This document shows, piece by piece, positions 8,166-18,034 of a stretch of 64,000 nucleotides of DNA; the first letter of the stretch is position 1, and every line of letters starts with the position of its first letter. The stretch covers positions 96,543 through 160,542 of the forward strand of contig UQDV01000001.1 in assembly GCA_900539945.1 (NCBI GenBank). Direction: 5' to 3'. The translations under genes and the position numbers were made by a program. A model generated the notes under the pieces. That model worked only from the letters and a program-made list of their open reading frames with translations, was not told the origin of the DNA and did no database searches. Source of the DNA: an uncultured Faecalibacterium sp. Lineage in GTDB: Bacteria; Bacillota; Clostridia; Oscillospirales; Ruminococcaceae.

Positions 8166-10508
8166 TCAGGCCTTTTTGCCGGACTTGGGGCTGCGCTCGC
8201 TCCACAGCATCCATGCCGAGGTGGAGACGCACAGCGAAGTGTACACGCCGCTGATCATGCCCATCATCAGCGGGAAGGCAAAGGTAAAGATGCTGTCCAG
8301 ACCGTAGAGCTTTGCCACGATGCACAGCACACCCAGTGCCATCACGGTGGTGATGGTGGTGATGAGGGTACGGCGGGCAGACTGGTTGACCGAACGGTTG
8401 ACCAGCTCTTCAAAGCTGGCCTTCTTGCCCATCAGGGCGCGGTTCTCGCGGATGCGGTCGTACACCACGACGGTATCGTTGATGGAGTAACCCAGAATGG
8501 TCAGCATGGCCGCGATGAAGTTGCCGTCCAGCGGAGTGCGCAGCAGCACAAAGGTGCCAAGCACCACCATCAGGTCGTTCACCAGTGCCAGCACAGCCAT
8601 CATGCCGCCGGTCAGGCCGCCGATGTTCTTGAAGCGCAGGGCGATGTACAGCAGGATGAGCACCAGCGCAAACGCCACGGCTACCAAGCTCTTCTGCAGG
8701 AACTTGGTGCCCATGGCAGCGCTGACGTTGCTCAGGGACAGCTGCGCGAAGTTGTTGTCCGGGTAAGTCTCGTTCAAAGAGTCCAGCAGAGCCTCCACCT
8801 GATCGGTGGTCACGGTCTCGGTGCCGGGCATGGAGATCTTCAGGGTCTGGTCACCGGTGGCCACGTTCTCGCCGGTCTGCAGGGTCAGGCCGGTGTTCTC
8901 CAGTGCATCGGAGGCGGTCTGCTGCACCTGTGCCATCTCAAAGCTGCCGTCGTAGCTCAGGGTGATCATGGCACCGCCGGTGAACTCGGTGTCCAGATGG
9001 ACACCGAACACCACAGCACACAGCACGATGGCTGCCATCAGGCAGGAGGAAAAGACCAGGAACTTTTTGCGCAGACCCACAAAGTCGATTTGCTTTTTCT
9101 CGGTCTCATCCTTGCCCAGCTTGGCAGCACCGTACAGCCAGGGGTTGCGCAGAGCCTTGATGGAGGCCGCACCGCGGATCATGACGCGGGTGGCAAACAC
9201 GCCAAACACGAAGTTGAGCAGCACACCGGTCAGCAGCGTATAGCCAAAAGCGTAAATGGTACCGGCGGTGGAGGGGCCAAAGGCAAAGAACACAAAGTGC
9301 AGTGCCTTGGCAAACAGGCCGTCCGAGGGGCCGAAGGCACCCATCAGCACGATGGCCACGATGACAATGGTCACGTTGCCGTCGATGATGGGGGTCAGGC
9401 CGCGGGCAAAGCCGCTCTTCAGTGCGCCGTCCAGGGACTTGCCATTCTTCAGCTCTTCCTTGATGCGCTCGGCCGTGATGACGTTGGCGTCCACGCCCAT
9501 GCCAATGGCCAGAATGATACCGGCGATGCCGGGCAGCGTCAGGGTAAAGCTCTCAAACACCGGGAAGTAGCCGGAAACAAAGGCCAGCGTGGCGGCCACC
9601 TGACCGGCCAGTGCGATACAGGCCAGAAAGCCCGGCAGACGGTACAGCACCGTCATGAACACCACGATCAGTGCAAAGGCGATGACACCGGCCAGCACCA
9701 TGGCGCTCAGGCTGTTCTCGCCCAGGCTGGGGCTGACGGTGGAGTAGCTGTCCACCTTGAGGGCAAAGGGCAGTGCGCCGGAGTTGATCTGGCGGGCCAT
9801 CTTGACCACGGCATCCTGCGTGAAGGGGTTGGAAGCCGAACTGGTGATGATGGCCTCGCCATCGGTGATGGCCGCGTTGACGGTGGCCGTGCTCACATTC
9901 TCGTCATCCAGCCAGATGCTGATGGTGCCGTTGGAAGCAGCCAGACGGGTGGTGGCCTCACCAAAGGCCTTGGCACCCTCGTCGGTGAACTTCAGGGACA
10001 CATAGTACTCCGATGCACCGCCGCTGGTCACCGGGCCGTACTGGGCCGCAGCACTTTCGATCATGGAACCGTCCAGGATCAGGTCACCGTCGGCGCTGCT
10101 GCCCTCGCGGAAGGTCAGGTAGGCGGTGGTGCCGATCTCCTCAATAGCAGCTTCCGGGTCAAAATCCGTCTCGCCGGACTGCCACGGGAACTCCAGGATC
10201 AGGCTGTCAGAGCTGGGGTCCACATACAGCTCGTAGTCGGTCACATTCAGGGCCACCAGACGGTTCTCGATGACGAGCTGCGCCGCTTCCAGCTGCTCTT
10301 CGGTGGCATCGTAGTCCTCCGAGGGCACAAAGGTGACGTTGACGCCGCCTTTGATGTCCACACCGAACCGGATGTCCTTTGCACCCTTGATGTAGGTGGT
10401 GGTCACATCGCCGTACTTTGCCGACACGCCGAAAAACGCCGTGTACACAAACGCAAGGATCAGAAGCACTGTGACGACCAGGTGCCATGCTTTGCCTTTT
10501 GTCTTCAT
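8166..10508 (-). CDS. secDF: Fused protein translocase subunit SecDF
   Basis: Single-chain SecD-SecF (780 residues) that helps the Sec translocon by using the proton gradient to pull exported proteins. The SecD half shows DIRFGVDIKGGVNVTF near the N-terminus and the SecD membrane block with GIAGIILAIGMGVDANVITAERIKEE; the SecF half starts around residue 495 (DFVGLRKKFLVFSSCLM) and has DTEFTGGAMITLSY and GYSINDTVVVYDRIREN. Chosen start is the ATG at 10506-10508; a TTG at 10527-10529 overlaps the GGAGG ribosome site and is unlikely. Two hairpins (10531-10551 and 10560-10601) separate it from the aminotransferase gene upstream. Gene order secDF-nrdR suggests cotranscription. Confidence 0.96.
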   Translation of the reverse strand: MKTKGKAWHLVVTVLLILAFVYTAFFGVSAKYGDVTTTYIKGAKDIRFGVDIKGGVNVTFVPSEDYDATEEQLEAAQLVIENRLVALNVTDYELYVDPSSDSLILEFPWQSGETDFDPEAAIEEIGTTAYLTFREGSSADGDLILDGSMIESAAAQYGPVTSGGASEYYVSLKFTDEGAKAFGEATTRLAASNGTISIWLDDENVSTATVNAAITDGEAIITSSASNPFTQDAVVKMARQINSGALPFALKVDSYSTVSPSLGENSLSAMVLAGVIAFALIVVFMTVLYRLPGFLACIALAGQVAATLAFVSGYFPVFESFTLTLPGIAGIILAIGMGVDANVITAERIKEELKNGKSLDGALKSGFARGLTPIIDGNVTIVIVAIVLMGAFGPSDGLFAKALHFVFFAFGPSTAGTIYAFGYTLLTGVLLNFVFGVFATRVMIRGAASIKALRNPWLYGAAKLGKDETEKKQIDFVGLRKKFLVFSSCLMAAIVLCAVVFGVHLDTEFTGGAMITLSYDGSFEMAQVQQTASDALENTGLTLQTGENVATGDQTLKISMPGTETVTTDQVEALLDSLNETYPDNNFAQLSLSNVSAAMGTKFLQKSLVAVAFALVLILLYIALRFKNIGGLTGGMMAVLALVNDLMVVLGTFVLLRTPLDGNFIAAMLTILGYSINDTVVVYDRIRENRALMGKKASFEELVNRSVNQSARRTLITTITTVMALGVLCIVAKLYGLDSIFTFAFPLMMGMISGVYTSLCVSTSAWMLWSERSPKSGKKA

Positions 10509-10559
10509 ATGTTTCAGGAATACCTCCAAACGTCCCGTTTGCTGCGGGACCCGTTATTG

Positions 10560-10603
10560 AAACCTCCCCCAGCAGGCCCGGCGGACCGCACGGAGGAGGT
10601 TTT
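10560..10603 (-). terminator. Hairpin after the aminotransferase gene
   Basis: AAACCTCC (10560-10567) pairs with GGAGGTTT (10594-10601) around a GC-rich loop. On the minus strand the T-run is only three bases, so termination may be partial. Confidence 0.45.
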
Positions 10604-10615
10604 TACAAAGAAATG

Positions 10616-11896
10616 TTATGCCTGCTCTGCCAGCAGCTTTTCCACAACGGCCAGACGCACACAGACGCACAGCAGCTCAGAGGCGGTCTCCACCTCGTCC
10701 AGGCTGGGGTAGGTGGGTGCAATGCGCAGATGAGAATCCTGCGGGTCCTTGTGGTAGGGGTATGCCGAACCGGCACCGGTCAGGGTCAGACCGGCTTCCT
10801 TGCACAGGTTTGCCACACGCTTGGCACAGCCGGGCATGACGTACAGGCTGATGAAGTAGCCGCCCTTGGGATCGGTCCAGTGGGCAATGTCGCCGCAGGG
10901 GGTCAGGTTGTTGCGGAATGCCGTCTTGACGGCATCGAAGCAGGGCACCAGACGACGGCGATGCTTTGCCATGTGGGCCAGGACGCCTTCCTTGTTCTTC
11001 AGGAAGCGGACGTGGCGCAGCTGGTTCATCTTGTCGTAGCTGATGATCATCACCGAGAAGCGCTTGCAGATATACTTCATGCTGCTCTCGCTGCAGGCAA
11101 TGGCGGAAACACCGGCACCCGGGAAGGTGATCTTGCTGGTAGAGGTGAACATGAACACACGGTCCTCATTGCCGTACTTCTTGCTCTCGTTCAGCAGCAC
11201 CGGGGTCTCGATGATCTCATCGGTGAGGTGGTGCACGATGTAGGCCTCATCCCAGAAGATCTTGAAGTCGGGCGCAGCGGTCTTCATCTTGGCGAAGCGC
11301 TCGATGGTCTCATCGCTGTAGGTGTAGCCATCGGGGTTGGAATACTGCGGCACGCACCAGATGCCCTTGATGGTGTCATCCTCGGCCACCAGTTTTTCCA
11401 CCATGTCCATGTCCGGGCCATTGGGGGTCATGGGCACGCTGACCAGCTCAAAGCCGAATTCCTCAGTGATGGCAAAGTGACGGTCGTAGCCGGGCACCGG
11501 GCAGAGGAACTTGCGCTTCTCCACCTGAGACCAGGGGCACGGAGACTCCGGGAAGCCGAACACATAGCCGATGTTGATCAGGTTGTACATCAGCTGCAGG
11601 CTGGAGTTGCCGCCCACGAACACCTCACCGGGCTGCACGCCGAACACATCGGCAAACAGCACGCGGGCCTCCTGCAGGCCCTCCAGTTCACCGTAGTTGC
11701 GGGCATCGGTGCCGGCATCGGTGGTGTAATCGTTCATCTTCAGCAGGTCCATGGCCAGATCCATCTGGTGAGGGCCAGGCTTGCCGCGGGCCATATTCAG
11801 CTTGAGGCCCTTGGCCTGAAACTTTTTGTACTCTGCCTCAAGCGCAGCTTTTTCGGCAGCAAGTTCTTCACGATTCATTGCAAGATAATTTGCCAT
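10616..11896 (-). CDS. PLP-dependent class I aminotransferase (aspartate aminotransferase, divergent type)
   Basis: Cytosolic aminotransferase of 426 residues belonging to the divergent group annotated as aspartate or alanine-glyoxylate-type class I enzymes. Landmarks: FVGGNSSLQLMYNL (cofactor phosphate binding), the Asp in FKIFWDEAYIVHHL, and the PLP lysine in FTSTSKITFPGAG. The start is the ATG at 11894-11896, 10 bases after AGGAG; an upstream GTG at 11903 sits too close to that site. It has its own promoter (12005-12033). The exact amino donor cannot be told from sequence. Confidence 0.9.
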   Translation of the reverse strand: MANYLAMNREELAAEKAALEAEYKKFQAKGLKLNMARGKPGPHQMDLAMDLLKMNDYTTDAGTDARNYGELEGLQEARVLFADVFGVQPGEVFVGGNSSLQLMYNLINIGYVFGFPESPCPWSQVEKRKFLCPVPGYDRHFAITEEFGFELVSVPMTPNGPDMDMVEKLVAEDDTIKGIWCVPQYSNPDGYTYSDETIERFAKMKTAAPDFKIFWDEAYIVHHLTDEIIETPVLLNESKKYGNEDRVFMFTSTSKITFPGAGVSAIACSESSMKYICKRFSVMIISYDKMNQLRHVRFLKNKEGVLAHMAKHRRRLVPCFDAVKTAFRNNLTPCGDIAHWTDPKGGYFISLYVMPGCAKRVANLCKEAGLTLTGAGSAYPYHKDPQDSHLRIAPTYPSLDEVETASELLCVCVRLAVVEKLLAEQA

Positions 11897-12004
11897 TGAA
11901 AACACACTCCTTTATCGTACTTCCTGTTACCCATTGCGTCGGGATCTGCCTTGGGGGAAGCGCTCCTGCCAGGGAAAAGCTCCGCACAGATTCCAGACTT
12001 TATT

Positions 12005-12033
12005 ATTATAACGCATTTTGCCCTTAGAAACAA
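12005..12033 (-). promoter_or_regulatory. Sigma-A promoter of the aminotransferase gene
   Basis: On the minus strand, TTGTTT at 12033-12028, a 17-base spacer, and a perfect TATAAT at 12010-12005. The leader to the ATG is about 100 bases and begins just after the clpX terminator. Confidence 0.75.
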
Positions 12034-12040
12034 GAATCTG

Positions 12041-12089
12041 AAAACAAAAAGCCCTGCCAAAAGCAAATTGCTTTTGAAACAGGGCTTTT
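12041..12089 (-). terminator. Terminator of clpX
   Basis: Arms AAAAGCCCTG (12047-12056) and CAGGGCTTTT (12080-12089) enclose a second short stem AAAAGC/GCTTTT; on the minus strand the stem is followed by CTTTTTGTTTT. Confidence 0.85.
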
Positions 12090-12106
12090 CTCTCCCCTGC
12101 TCAGGA

Positions 12107-13435
12107 TCAGCTCAGGGAGGTCTGGTTCTTATAACGCTTGCGCACTGCGCCGTACTCCAGGTGGGCTTCGCCGCTCTCCACGGTGTCCTCATCCACCGTC
12201 ACGCGGATGATGGTGGCGTCGTTGGGCACCTCGTACATGATGGGCAGCAGGATGCTCTCCATCACGCTGCGCAGGCCGCGGGCACCGGTCTTACGCTCGA
12301 TGGTCTTGCGGGCAATGGCGTGGAGTGCTTCGTCGGTGAAGTTCAGTTCCACGTTGTCCATGTTCAGCAACTCTTTGTACTGCTTGACCAGGCTGTTGCG
12401 GGGCTCCTTGAGCACGCGCACCAGAGCATCCTCGTCCAGATCGTCCAGCACGGTGATGACCGGCAGGCGGCCGATCAGCTCCGGGATCAGGCCGAACTTG
12501 ACCAGATCGTGGGGCTCCACCTTTCGCAGCAGGGCCTTCTCCGCCTCGACGGAGTTGTCCTTCAGTGCACTGCCAAAGCCCAGAGCAGACTTGTCGGTGC
12601 GGCGCAGGATATACTTGTCCAGTCCGTCGAAGGCACCGCCGCAGATGAACAGGATGTTGGTGGTGTCGATCTGGATGAACTCCTGCTGCGGATGCTTGCG
12701 GCCGCCCTGCGGAGGAACATTGCTCACAGTGCCCTCCAGGATCTTCAGCAGGGCCTGCTGCACGCCTTCACCGCCCACATCGCGGGTGATGGAGGGGTTC
12801 TCGCTCTTGCGGGTGATCTTGTCGATCTCGTCGATATAGATAATACCGATCTGCGCCTTCTGCACATCAAAATCCGCTGCCTGGATCAGCTTGAGCAGGA
12901 TGTTTTCCACATCCTCGCCCACATAGCCGGCCTCGGTCAGGGTGGTGGCATCGGCGATCGCGAAGGGGACGCCCAGCATCTTGGCCAGCGTCTGGGCCAG
13001 CAGGGTCTTGCCCACGCCGGAGGGGCCCAGCAGCAGCACGTTGGACTTCTGCAGTTCCACGTCGCCGCCCTTGCCGCTCAGGATGCGCTTGTAGTGGTTG
13101 TAGACCGAAACAGCCAGCACCCGCTTTGCCTCATCCTGCCCGATGACGTACTGATCCAGGCCTTCCTTGATCTCCGCCGGGGTCATGATGTTGATGTTCA
13201 GGTCGTCAGCGGCCTGCAGGCTGCGGGTACGGCCCGCACCTGCACGCGGTGCACGGCTGCCGGACGGACGCTCCGGCTTGTCGGAAAGCAGGTCGTGGCA
13301 CAGGCCGATGCACTCACTGCAGATGTTGACGCCGGGGCCGATGATCATGCGTTCCACTTCGTCCTGGTGCTTTCCACAGAAGCTGCAGACCAGATCCTTC
13401 TCGTTTTTGTCTCTGCCGGAATTGTTATTTGCCAT
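12107..13435 (-). CDS. clpX: ATP-dependent Clp protease ATPase subunit ClpX
   Basis: AAA+ unfoldase that feeds substrates to ClpP, 442 residues. The N-terminal zinc domain has Cys17, Cys20, Cys39 and Cys42; the ATPase core has Walker A GPSGVGKT at 137-144, Walker [13 protein letters not shown], the [14 protein letters not shown] helix, and sensor 2 GARGLR. It follows clpP on the same strand with a 44-base gap, the common Firmicutes order tig-clpP-clpX. A strong terminator follows. Confidence 0.98.
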   Translation of the reverse strand: MANNNSGRDKNEKDLVCSFCGKHQDEVERMIIGPGVNICSECIGLCHDLLSDKPERPSGSRAPRAGAGRTRSLQAADDLNINIMTPAEIKEGLDQYVIGQDEAKRVLAVSVYNHYKRILSGKGGDVELQKSNVLLLGPSGVGKTLLAQTLAKMLGVPFAIADATTLTEAGYVGEDVENILLKLIQAADFDVQKAQIGIIYIDEIDKITRKSENPSITRDVGGEGVQQALLKILEGTVSNVPPQGGRKHPQQEFIQIDTTNILFICGGAFDGLDKYILRRTDKSALGFGSALKDNSVEAEKALLRKVEPHDLVKFGLIPELIGRLPVITVLDDLDEDALVRVLKEPRNSLVKQYKELLNMDNVELNFTDEALHAIARKTIERKTGARGLRSVMESILLPIMYEVPNDATIIRVTVDEDTVESGEAHLEYGAVRKRYKNQTSLS

Positions 13436-13479
13436 AGCTGTTTTTCCTTATCCTGGATAAATTGGTGTCAGCGGAACGA

Positions 13480-14079
13480 TCAGCGGTGGGTAATGACCTC
13501 GTCGATCAGTCCGTATTCCTTTGCTTCCAGCGCAGACATATAGTTGTCGCGCTCGGTGTCCATCTGGAGCTTCTCCAGCGGCTGGCCGGTATACTCACTG
13601 AGCATGCGGTTCATCTTGTCGCGGATATACACCATGTGCTCAGCGTGGATCTTGATGTCGGTGGTCTGGCCGGACAGGCCGCCGCCCTGGCCGCCGGCGA
13701 TCAGCGGCTGATGGATCATGATCTCGGCATTGGGCAGCGCAAAACGCTTGCCCTTGGTGCCGCTTGCCAGCAGGAATGCGCCCATGGATGCCGCCATGCC
13801 CATGCAGATGGTGGAAACATCGCACTTGATATACTGCATGGTGTCGTGGATGGCCATGCCGGCGCTGATGGAGCCGCCAGGGCTGTTGATATACAGGCTG
13901 ATGTCCTTGTCCGGGTCCTGCCCTTCCAGATACAGCAGCTGGGCCACGACCAGGCTGGCGGAGGTGTCGTTGACGTCCTCGCTCAGAACAATGATGCGGT
14001 CATTCAGCAGACGGGAAAAAATATCGTAAGAACGCTCGCCATGTGCCGACTGTTCCACGACATAAGGAACAAAACTCAT
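13480..14079 (-). CDS. clpP: ATP-dependent Clp protease proteolytic subunit ClpP
   Basis: Serine protease of 199 residues that forms the tetradecameric chamber of ClpXP. Catalytic triad: Ser98 in GMAASMGA, His123 in MIHQPL, Asp175 in MDTERD. Contains the [12 protein letters not shown] oxyanion and glycine loop region. The ribosome site GGGAGG sits 10 bases before the ATG. It lies between tig and clpX; a perfect hairpin upstream suggests that clpP-clpX can be transcribed separately from tig. Confidence 0.98.
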   Translation of the reverse strand: MSFVPYVVEQSAHGERSYDIFSRLLNDRIIVLSEDVNDTSASLVVAQLLYLEGQDPDKDISLYINSPGGSISAGMAIHDTMQYIKCDVSTICMGMAASMGAFLLASGTKGKRFALPNAEIMIHQPLIAGGQGGGLSGQTTDIKIHAEHMVYIRDKMNRMLSEYTGQPLEKLQMDTERDNYMSALEAKEYGLIDEVITHR

Positions 14080-14117
14080 AAAGTTCGCCTCCCAAAAAAA
14101 CGGAATATAGTATTTGC

Positions 14118-14169
14118 AAAATTGACCGATACGGGTCCCCTGTAAAGTTCAGCCGTATCGGTCAATTTT
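14118..14169. terminator. Perfect 17-bp hairpin between tig and clpP
   Basis: Arms 14118-14134 and 14153-14169 are exact inverted repeats (core ATTGACCGATACGG) with an 18-base loop. T-runs follow on both strands (four on minus, five on plus), consistent with the terminator of tig. A second hairpin, GCACGG/CCGTGC at 14191-14206, lies closer to the tig stop. Confidence 0.7.
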
Positions 14170-14228
14170 TACAACCTTTGATTTGTAGATGCACGGCAGT
14201 CCGTGCACCTTACAGCTGTGGACACCAA

Positions 14229-15545
14229 TTACTCAGCGTCGGCAGCCTTCTCGGCCTCAGCAGCCTTCTCCACGATGTTGGCGTGGCTCTTGATGAAGTC
14301 GATTGCCTTGGTCACGGCCAGGTCGTTCTTCAGGTCGTCCATGTTCACCACATCACGCACCTGCTTCTCTTCCATCTTGTACTGATCGGCAATGCGCTTG
14401 ATCTCAGCATCGACGTCCTCATCGGAAGCGACGATGTTCTCAGCAGCGGCAACAGCCTCCAGAGCCAGACGGATCTTGACCTGCTTCTCAGCCTGCGGCA
14501 TGAAGGAAGCACGGAACTGCTCCACAGTCTGGCCCATGTACTTCAGGTAGTCCTCGAGGCGCAGACCCTGCTGCTCCACGCGGAATGCGAAGTCGTTGAC
14601 CATCTCGTCCATACGGGTCTCGTACATAGCCTGGGGAATCTCACCCTCCATGCTCTCGATAACCTGATCGACCAGAGCGTTCTCGACAGCCAGGTCGTCC
14701 TGCTTGTCCAGCTGCTCCTGGTTGTTCTTGCGGATGGAAGCCTTGAACTCGTCCAGAGTGTCGTACTCGGAGACGTCCTTTGCCAGCTCGTCATCCAGAG
14801 CGGGCAGCTCCTTGTACTTGACCTCGTGCAGCTTGATCTTGAAGACCGCTGCCTTGCCGGCCAGCTCAGCAGCCTGGTACTCGGTGGGGAAGGTGACGTT
14901 CACATCGAACTCTTCGCCAGCGGAGTGGCCCACGATCTGATCCTCAAAGCCGGGGATGAAGCTGCCGCTGCCCAGGGTCAGGCTGTAGTGCTCAGCCTTG
15001 CCGCCCTCGAATGCGACGCCGTCCACAAAACCCTCGAAGTCGATATCCACGATATCGCCGTTCTGAGCAGCGCCCTCACGGGTCAGCTCACGGGCATTGC
15101 GCTCCTGCACACGCTTCAGCTCAGCGTCCACAGCCTCGTCGGTGACAGTATGGACCGTCTTTTCCACGGTCAGACCGTTGTAGTTGCCGACCTTGATCTC
15201 GGGCTTGACAGCGACCTTGACGGTCAGGGTGACGCCCTCGGTCTCGTTCGCAGCGTCAACGCTGACTTCCGGACGGCCGACCGGCTCCACGTTTGCTTCC
15301 TTAACAGCAGCCTCGAAAGCCTCGGGGAACAGCTCGTTGATGGCATCGTAGGTAAAGACATCGGCACCGTACATCTTCTCGATCAGAGAACGGGGAGCCT
15401 TGCCCTTGCGGAAGCCGGGCACAGCATACTTCTTGCCTTCCTTCTTGAAAACATCGGCAACAGCCTTCTTGAAGGCCTCTGCGTCGATGGAGAACTGCAG
15501 TTCTGCCATGCTCTTCTCGAGCTTTTCACACTTGATGAGATTCAT
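14229..15545 (-). CDS. tig: Trigger factor
   Basis: Ribosome-bound chaperone and peptidyl-prolyl isomerase, 438 residues. The ribosome-binding signature is seen as PGFRKGKAPRSLIEKMYG near residue 47; the central FKBP-like domain contains NGDIVDIDFEGFVDGVAFEGG and GSFIPGFEDQIVGHSAGEEF; a long helical C-terminal domain follows, ending in an Ala/Glu-rich tail. Start chosen at the ATG 8 bases after GGAGG; the GTG five codons upstream overlaps that site. Promoter at 15693-15721. Confidence 0.97.
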   Translation of the reverse strand: MNLIKCEKLEKSMAELQFSIDAEAFKKAVADVFKKEGKKYAVPGFRKGKAPRSLIEKMYGADVFTYDAINELFPEAFEAAVKEANVEPVGRPEVSVDAANETEGVTLTVKVAVKPEIKVGNYNGLTVEKTVHTVTDEAVDAELKRVQERNARELTREGAAQNGDIVDIDFEGFVDGVAFEGGKAEHYSLTLGSGSFIPGFEDQIVGHSAGEEFDVNVTFPTEYQAAELAGKAAVFKIKLHEVKYKELPALDDELAKDVSEYDTLDEFKASIRKNNQEQLDKQDDLAVENALVDQVIESMEGEIPQAMYETRMDEMVNDFAFRVEQQGLRLEDYLKYMGQTVEQFRASFMPQAEKQVKIRLALEAVAAAENIVASDEDVDAEIKRIADQYKMEEKQVRDVVNMDDLKNDLAVTKAIDFIKSHANIVEKAAEAEKAADAE

Positions 15546-15692
15546 TTGTTTTTCCTCCACTCAAAAATTCTATTGCATCGGGCAGGAAGTTTTTTGCCCT
15601 GAGCAACCGCGCACTGCGTCCTGGATCAGCCTGCTTTTGCAATATGCGGAGACGCGCGCGCTCAATTGGGTGCAACAATCGCGTCAAAACTT

Positions 15693-15721
15693 ATTATAGC
15701 ACGCTCTTGACACAATTGCCA
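15693..15721 (-). promoter_or_regulatory. Extended -10 promoter of tig
   Basis: Minus strand: TGGCAA at 15721-15716, a 17-base spacer ending TGC, then perfect TATAAT at 15698-15693. The TGn extension compensates for a poor -35. The leader is about 140 bases. Confidence 0.7.
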
Positions 15722-15754
15722 GTCCAAATTGTTAATTTTTATCGGTTTTGCTGT

Positions 15755-16438
15755 TCAATTGATGCGATATGGGCAGAATCGCAGCCCGTCGGCACTCACC
15801 AGCTTGTAGCGGATGCCGTCCACTTCGCCCTGCACCGCATAGCGGATGGCGTTGCCGTGCAGATGGCCGTAGTAGCAGGTGCGGATGCCGTATTCCTTCA
15901 GCGTGGCCACGATCTCCGGGGCGCTGATGCCGGTGTACACCGGCGGATAATGCAAAAACACCAGCTTTTCCAGCCCCGGCTCGGCAGCGTCCAGGCTCAT
16001 GCGCAGGCGGCCGATCTCGCGGTTCATCACCTTTTCGTCGTGCAGCTCCCCCACATCGAACAGCCAGCCCCGGGTACCGCAGATGGCATAACCCTCCACG
16101 GAGTAGGAGTTGTTGTGCAGGATGTGCAGCGTATCAAACCCTTCTGCCTTGAGATAGGCGTTCATCTTGTTGGCCGTGGACCACCAGTAATCATGGTTGC
16201 CCTTCATGATGATCTTCTGCCCCGGCAGGCTCTGCAGGAAGGCAAAGTCCCGGCGGGTATCGGTCAGGCGCATGGCCCAGCTGATGTCACCTGCCAGCAC
16301 GATGGTGTCTTCCGGCTGGATGAGCTTCCGCCAGTTTTTTTCCAGACGCTCCACATAATCGTTCCAGCCCGGAAAGATATCCATCGGCTTGGAAGCGCCC
16401 AGCGAAAGATGGGGGTCGCCAAGCACAAAAAGTGCCAT
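15755..16438 (-). CDS. Calcineurin-like metallophosphoesterase
   Basis: Cytosolic phosphoesterase of 227 residues. All metal-binding blocks are present: GDPHL (block I), VLAGDISWAM (II), MKGNHDYWW (III), FLHYPP (IV) and YYGHLHG (V). This matches the YkuE/ser-thr phosphatase-like group with W-rich GNHDYWW motif common in Firmicutes; the substrate is unknown. It follows thrC after a 37-base gap on the same strand and probably shares its transcript. Confidence 0.9.
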   Translation of the reverse strand: MALFVLGDPHLSLGASKPMDIFPGWNDYVERLEKNWRKLIQPEDTIVLAGDISWAMRLTDTRRDFAFLQSLPGQKIIMKGNHDYWWSTANKMNAYLKAEGFDTLHILHNNSYSVEGYAICGTRGWLFDVGELHDEKVMNREIGRLRMSLDAAEPGLEKLVFLHYPPVYTGISAPEIVATLKEYGIRTCYYGHLHGNAIRYAVQGEVDGIRYKLVSADGLRFCPYRIN

Positions 16439-16475
16439 GTTGTTACTCCTGTTCTAACTGTGCAGCAGGGGTGTT

Positions 16476-17936
16476 TTATGCCTGATAGCCCAGCGCCACC
16501 TCGGCGATCTGCGCGGGGTCGATCACGGTGTCAAAACGCTCTGCCTTCTGGCGCAGAGCTGCCAGACTGGCCGGTGCGGCATGGCCGGTAGCGGCCTCCA
16601 GCTGCTGCATTGCTTCAAAATCATTTTCCGGTGCGGTGCGGCCCAGAGCCTCCAGCACGCTGCGCGGGAACTTGAAAGGCGATGCGGTGGACAACACGAC
16701 CATGGGCACTCCGCTGCGCTTTTTCTGCGCTGCCACATGGAATGCCACCGCCGTATGGGTGTCGCACAGGTAGCCGTCCTGCTCGTAGCGGGCACGGATC
16801 TCCCCTGCCACTTCCTTCTCGCTGCTCCACCCGCAGGCAAAGGTCTCCTGAATGGCAGCCAGCGTCTCCGGACGCACGGTGTAGCTGCCGTTCTCAGCCA
16901 GGCTCTTCATCAGGCCGGCCACCTCGGTGTCGCTGCCGGTGACATGATACAGCAGACGCTCCAGGTTGGAGGACACCAGAATGTCCATGCTGGGCGACGT
17001 GGTCTTGAAGAACTCCCGCTTTGCCGTATAAGTACCGGTGGTGAGGAAGTCGGTCAGGACGTTGTTCTCATTGGAGGCACAGACCAGCTTACCCACGGGC
17101 AGACCCATGCGCTTGGCATAGTAACCTGCCAGAATGTCGCCGAAGTTGCCAGTGGGCACACAGAAGTCCACGGCATCGCCGAAGGCGATCTTGCCGGCCT
17201 TGAGCAGCTGTGCATAAGCGGCAAAGTAGTAGACGATCTGCGGTACAAGGCGGCCCCAGTTGATGGAGTTTGCGCTGGACAGGCGAATGCCCCGCTGTTC
17301 CAGCTCGGCGGCAATGGCCTTGTCGCCAAAGACCTTTTTCACGCCGGTCTGGGCATCGTCAAAGTTGCCGCGCACGGCGTAGACTGCCACGTTTGCACCC
17401 TCCTGAGTGGCCATCTGCAGGCGCTGGATCTCGCTGGTGCCGCCCGTGGGGTAGAACACCGCGATTTCCACACCAGGGATATCGTGGTAGCCGTCCAGAG
17501 CTGCTTTGCCGGTGTCGCCGCTGGTCGCCACCAGGATCAGGGTCTTTTCGGTGCGGCCCAGATTCTTTTTGGCTTCCACCAGCAGGCGGGGCATCAGCTG
17601 CAGGGCGTAATCCTTGAAGGCGCAGGTGGGGCCATGCCACAGTTCCAGGGCGTAGGTGTCCCCTTCCACCGGGGCAAGATAGCCCGCCTTGCCGCCAAAA
17701 GCCTCACCGTAGGTGGTGCGGGCGGCCTGGGCCAGAAATTCCGGCGAATAATCCGTCAGATATTCCCGGATCACAGCTGCGGCCAGTGCCGGATAATCCA
17801 GCTCACACAGGGCTCTGACGTCCACCTGCGGAAAGCTCTCGGGAACAAACAGGCCGCCCTCATCGGACAGGCCCTGGGCGATCGCCTCCGAAGAGGTCAC
17901 TTTACGATTCGTGTCTCTGGTACTGAAGAACTGCAT
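16476..17936 (-). CDS. thrC: Threonine synthase
   Basis: PLP enzyme converting O-phosphohomoserine to threonine, 486 residues, the longer (fungal/E. coli-like) type. PLP lysine K108 lies in HGPTCAFKDYALQL; LVATSGDTGKAALDGY binds the cofactor phosphate; PTGNFGDILAGYYAKRMGLP is also typical. Start chosen at the ATG 7 bases after AAGGAG; an upstream in-frame ATG would add 34 residues without family match. A possible promoter (TTGACA at 18087-18082, TATTAT at 18062-18057, 19-base spacer) lies in the end of yraN. No other threonine pathway gene is in the window. Confidence 0.96.
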   Translation of the reverse strand: MQFFSTRDTNRKVTSSEAIAQGLSDEGGLFVPESFPQVDVRALCELDYPALAAAVIREYLTDYSPEFLAQAARTTYGEAFGGKAGYLAPVEGDTYALELWHGPTCAFKDYALQLMPRLLVEAKKNLGRTEKTLILVATSGDTGKAALDGYHDIPGVEIAVFYPTGGTSEIQRLQMATQEGANVAVYAVRGNFDDAQTGVKKVFGDKAIAAELEQRGIRLSSANSINWGRLVPQIVYYFAAYAQLLKAGKIAFGDAVDFCVPTGNFGDILAGYYAKRMGLPVGKLVCASNENNVLTDFLTTGTYTAKREFFKTTSPSMDILVSSNLERLLYHVTGSDTEVAGLMKSLAENGSYTVRPETLAAIQETFACGWSSEKEVAGEIRARYEQDGYLCDTHTAVAFHVAAQKKRSGVPMVVLSTASPFKFPRSVLEALGRTAPENDFEAMQQLEAATGHAAPASLAALRQKAERFDTVIDPAQIAEVALGYQA

Positions 17937-18034
17937 ATCGTCGCTCCTTTTTCGGCACAGGACGCGCAACGCGGCCCTGCGCTGCTGTGGCAGAACCCCT
18001 TGCTCTGCCCGTACATTTCCCACCGGAACGCTCT

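Noticed and set aside
7533..10712. Long plus-strand reading frame of over 1000 codons
   Set aside because: It is the antisense shadow of nrdR and secDF; its product is His/Gln/Gly-rich low-complexity sequence with no family pattern, a usual effect of GC-rich codon use.
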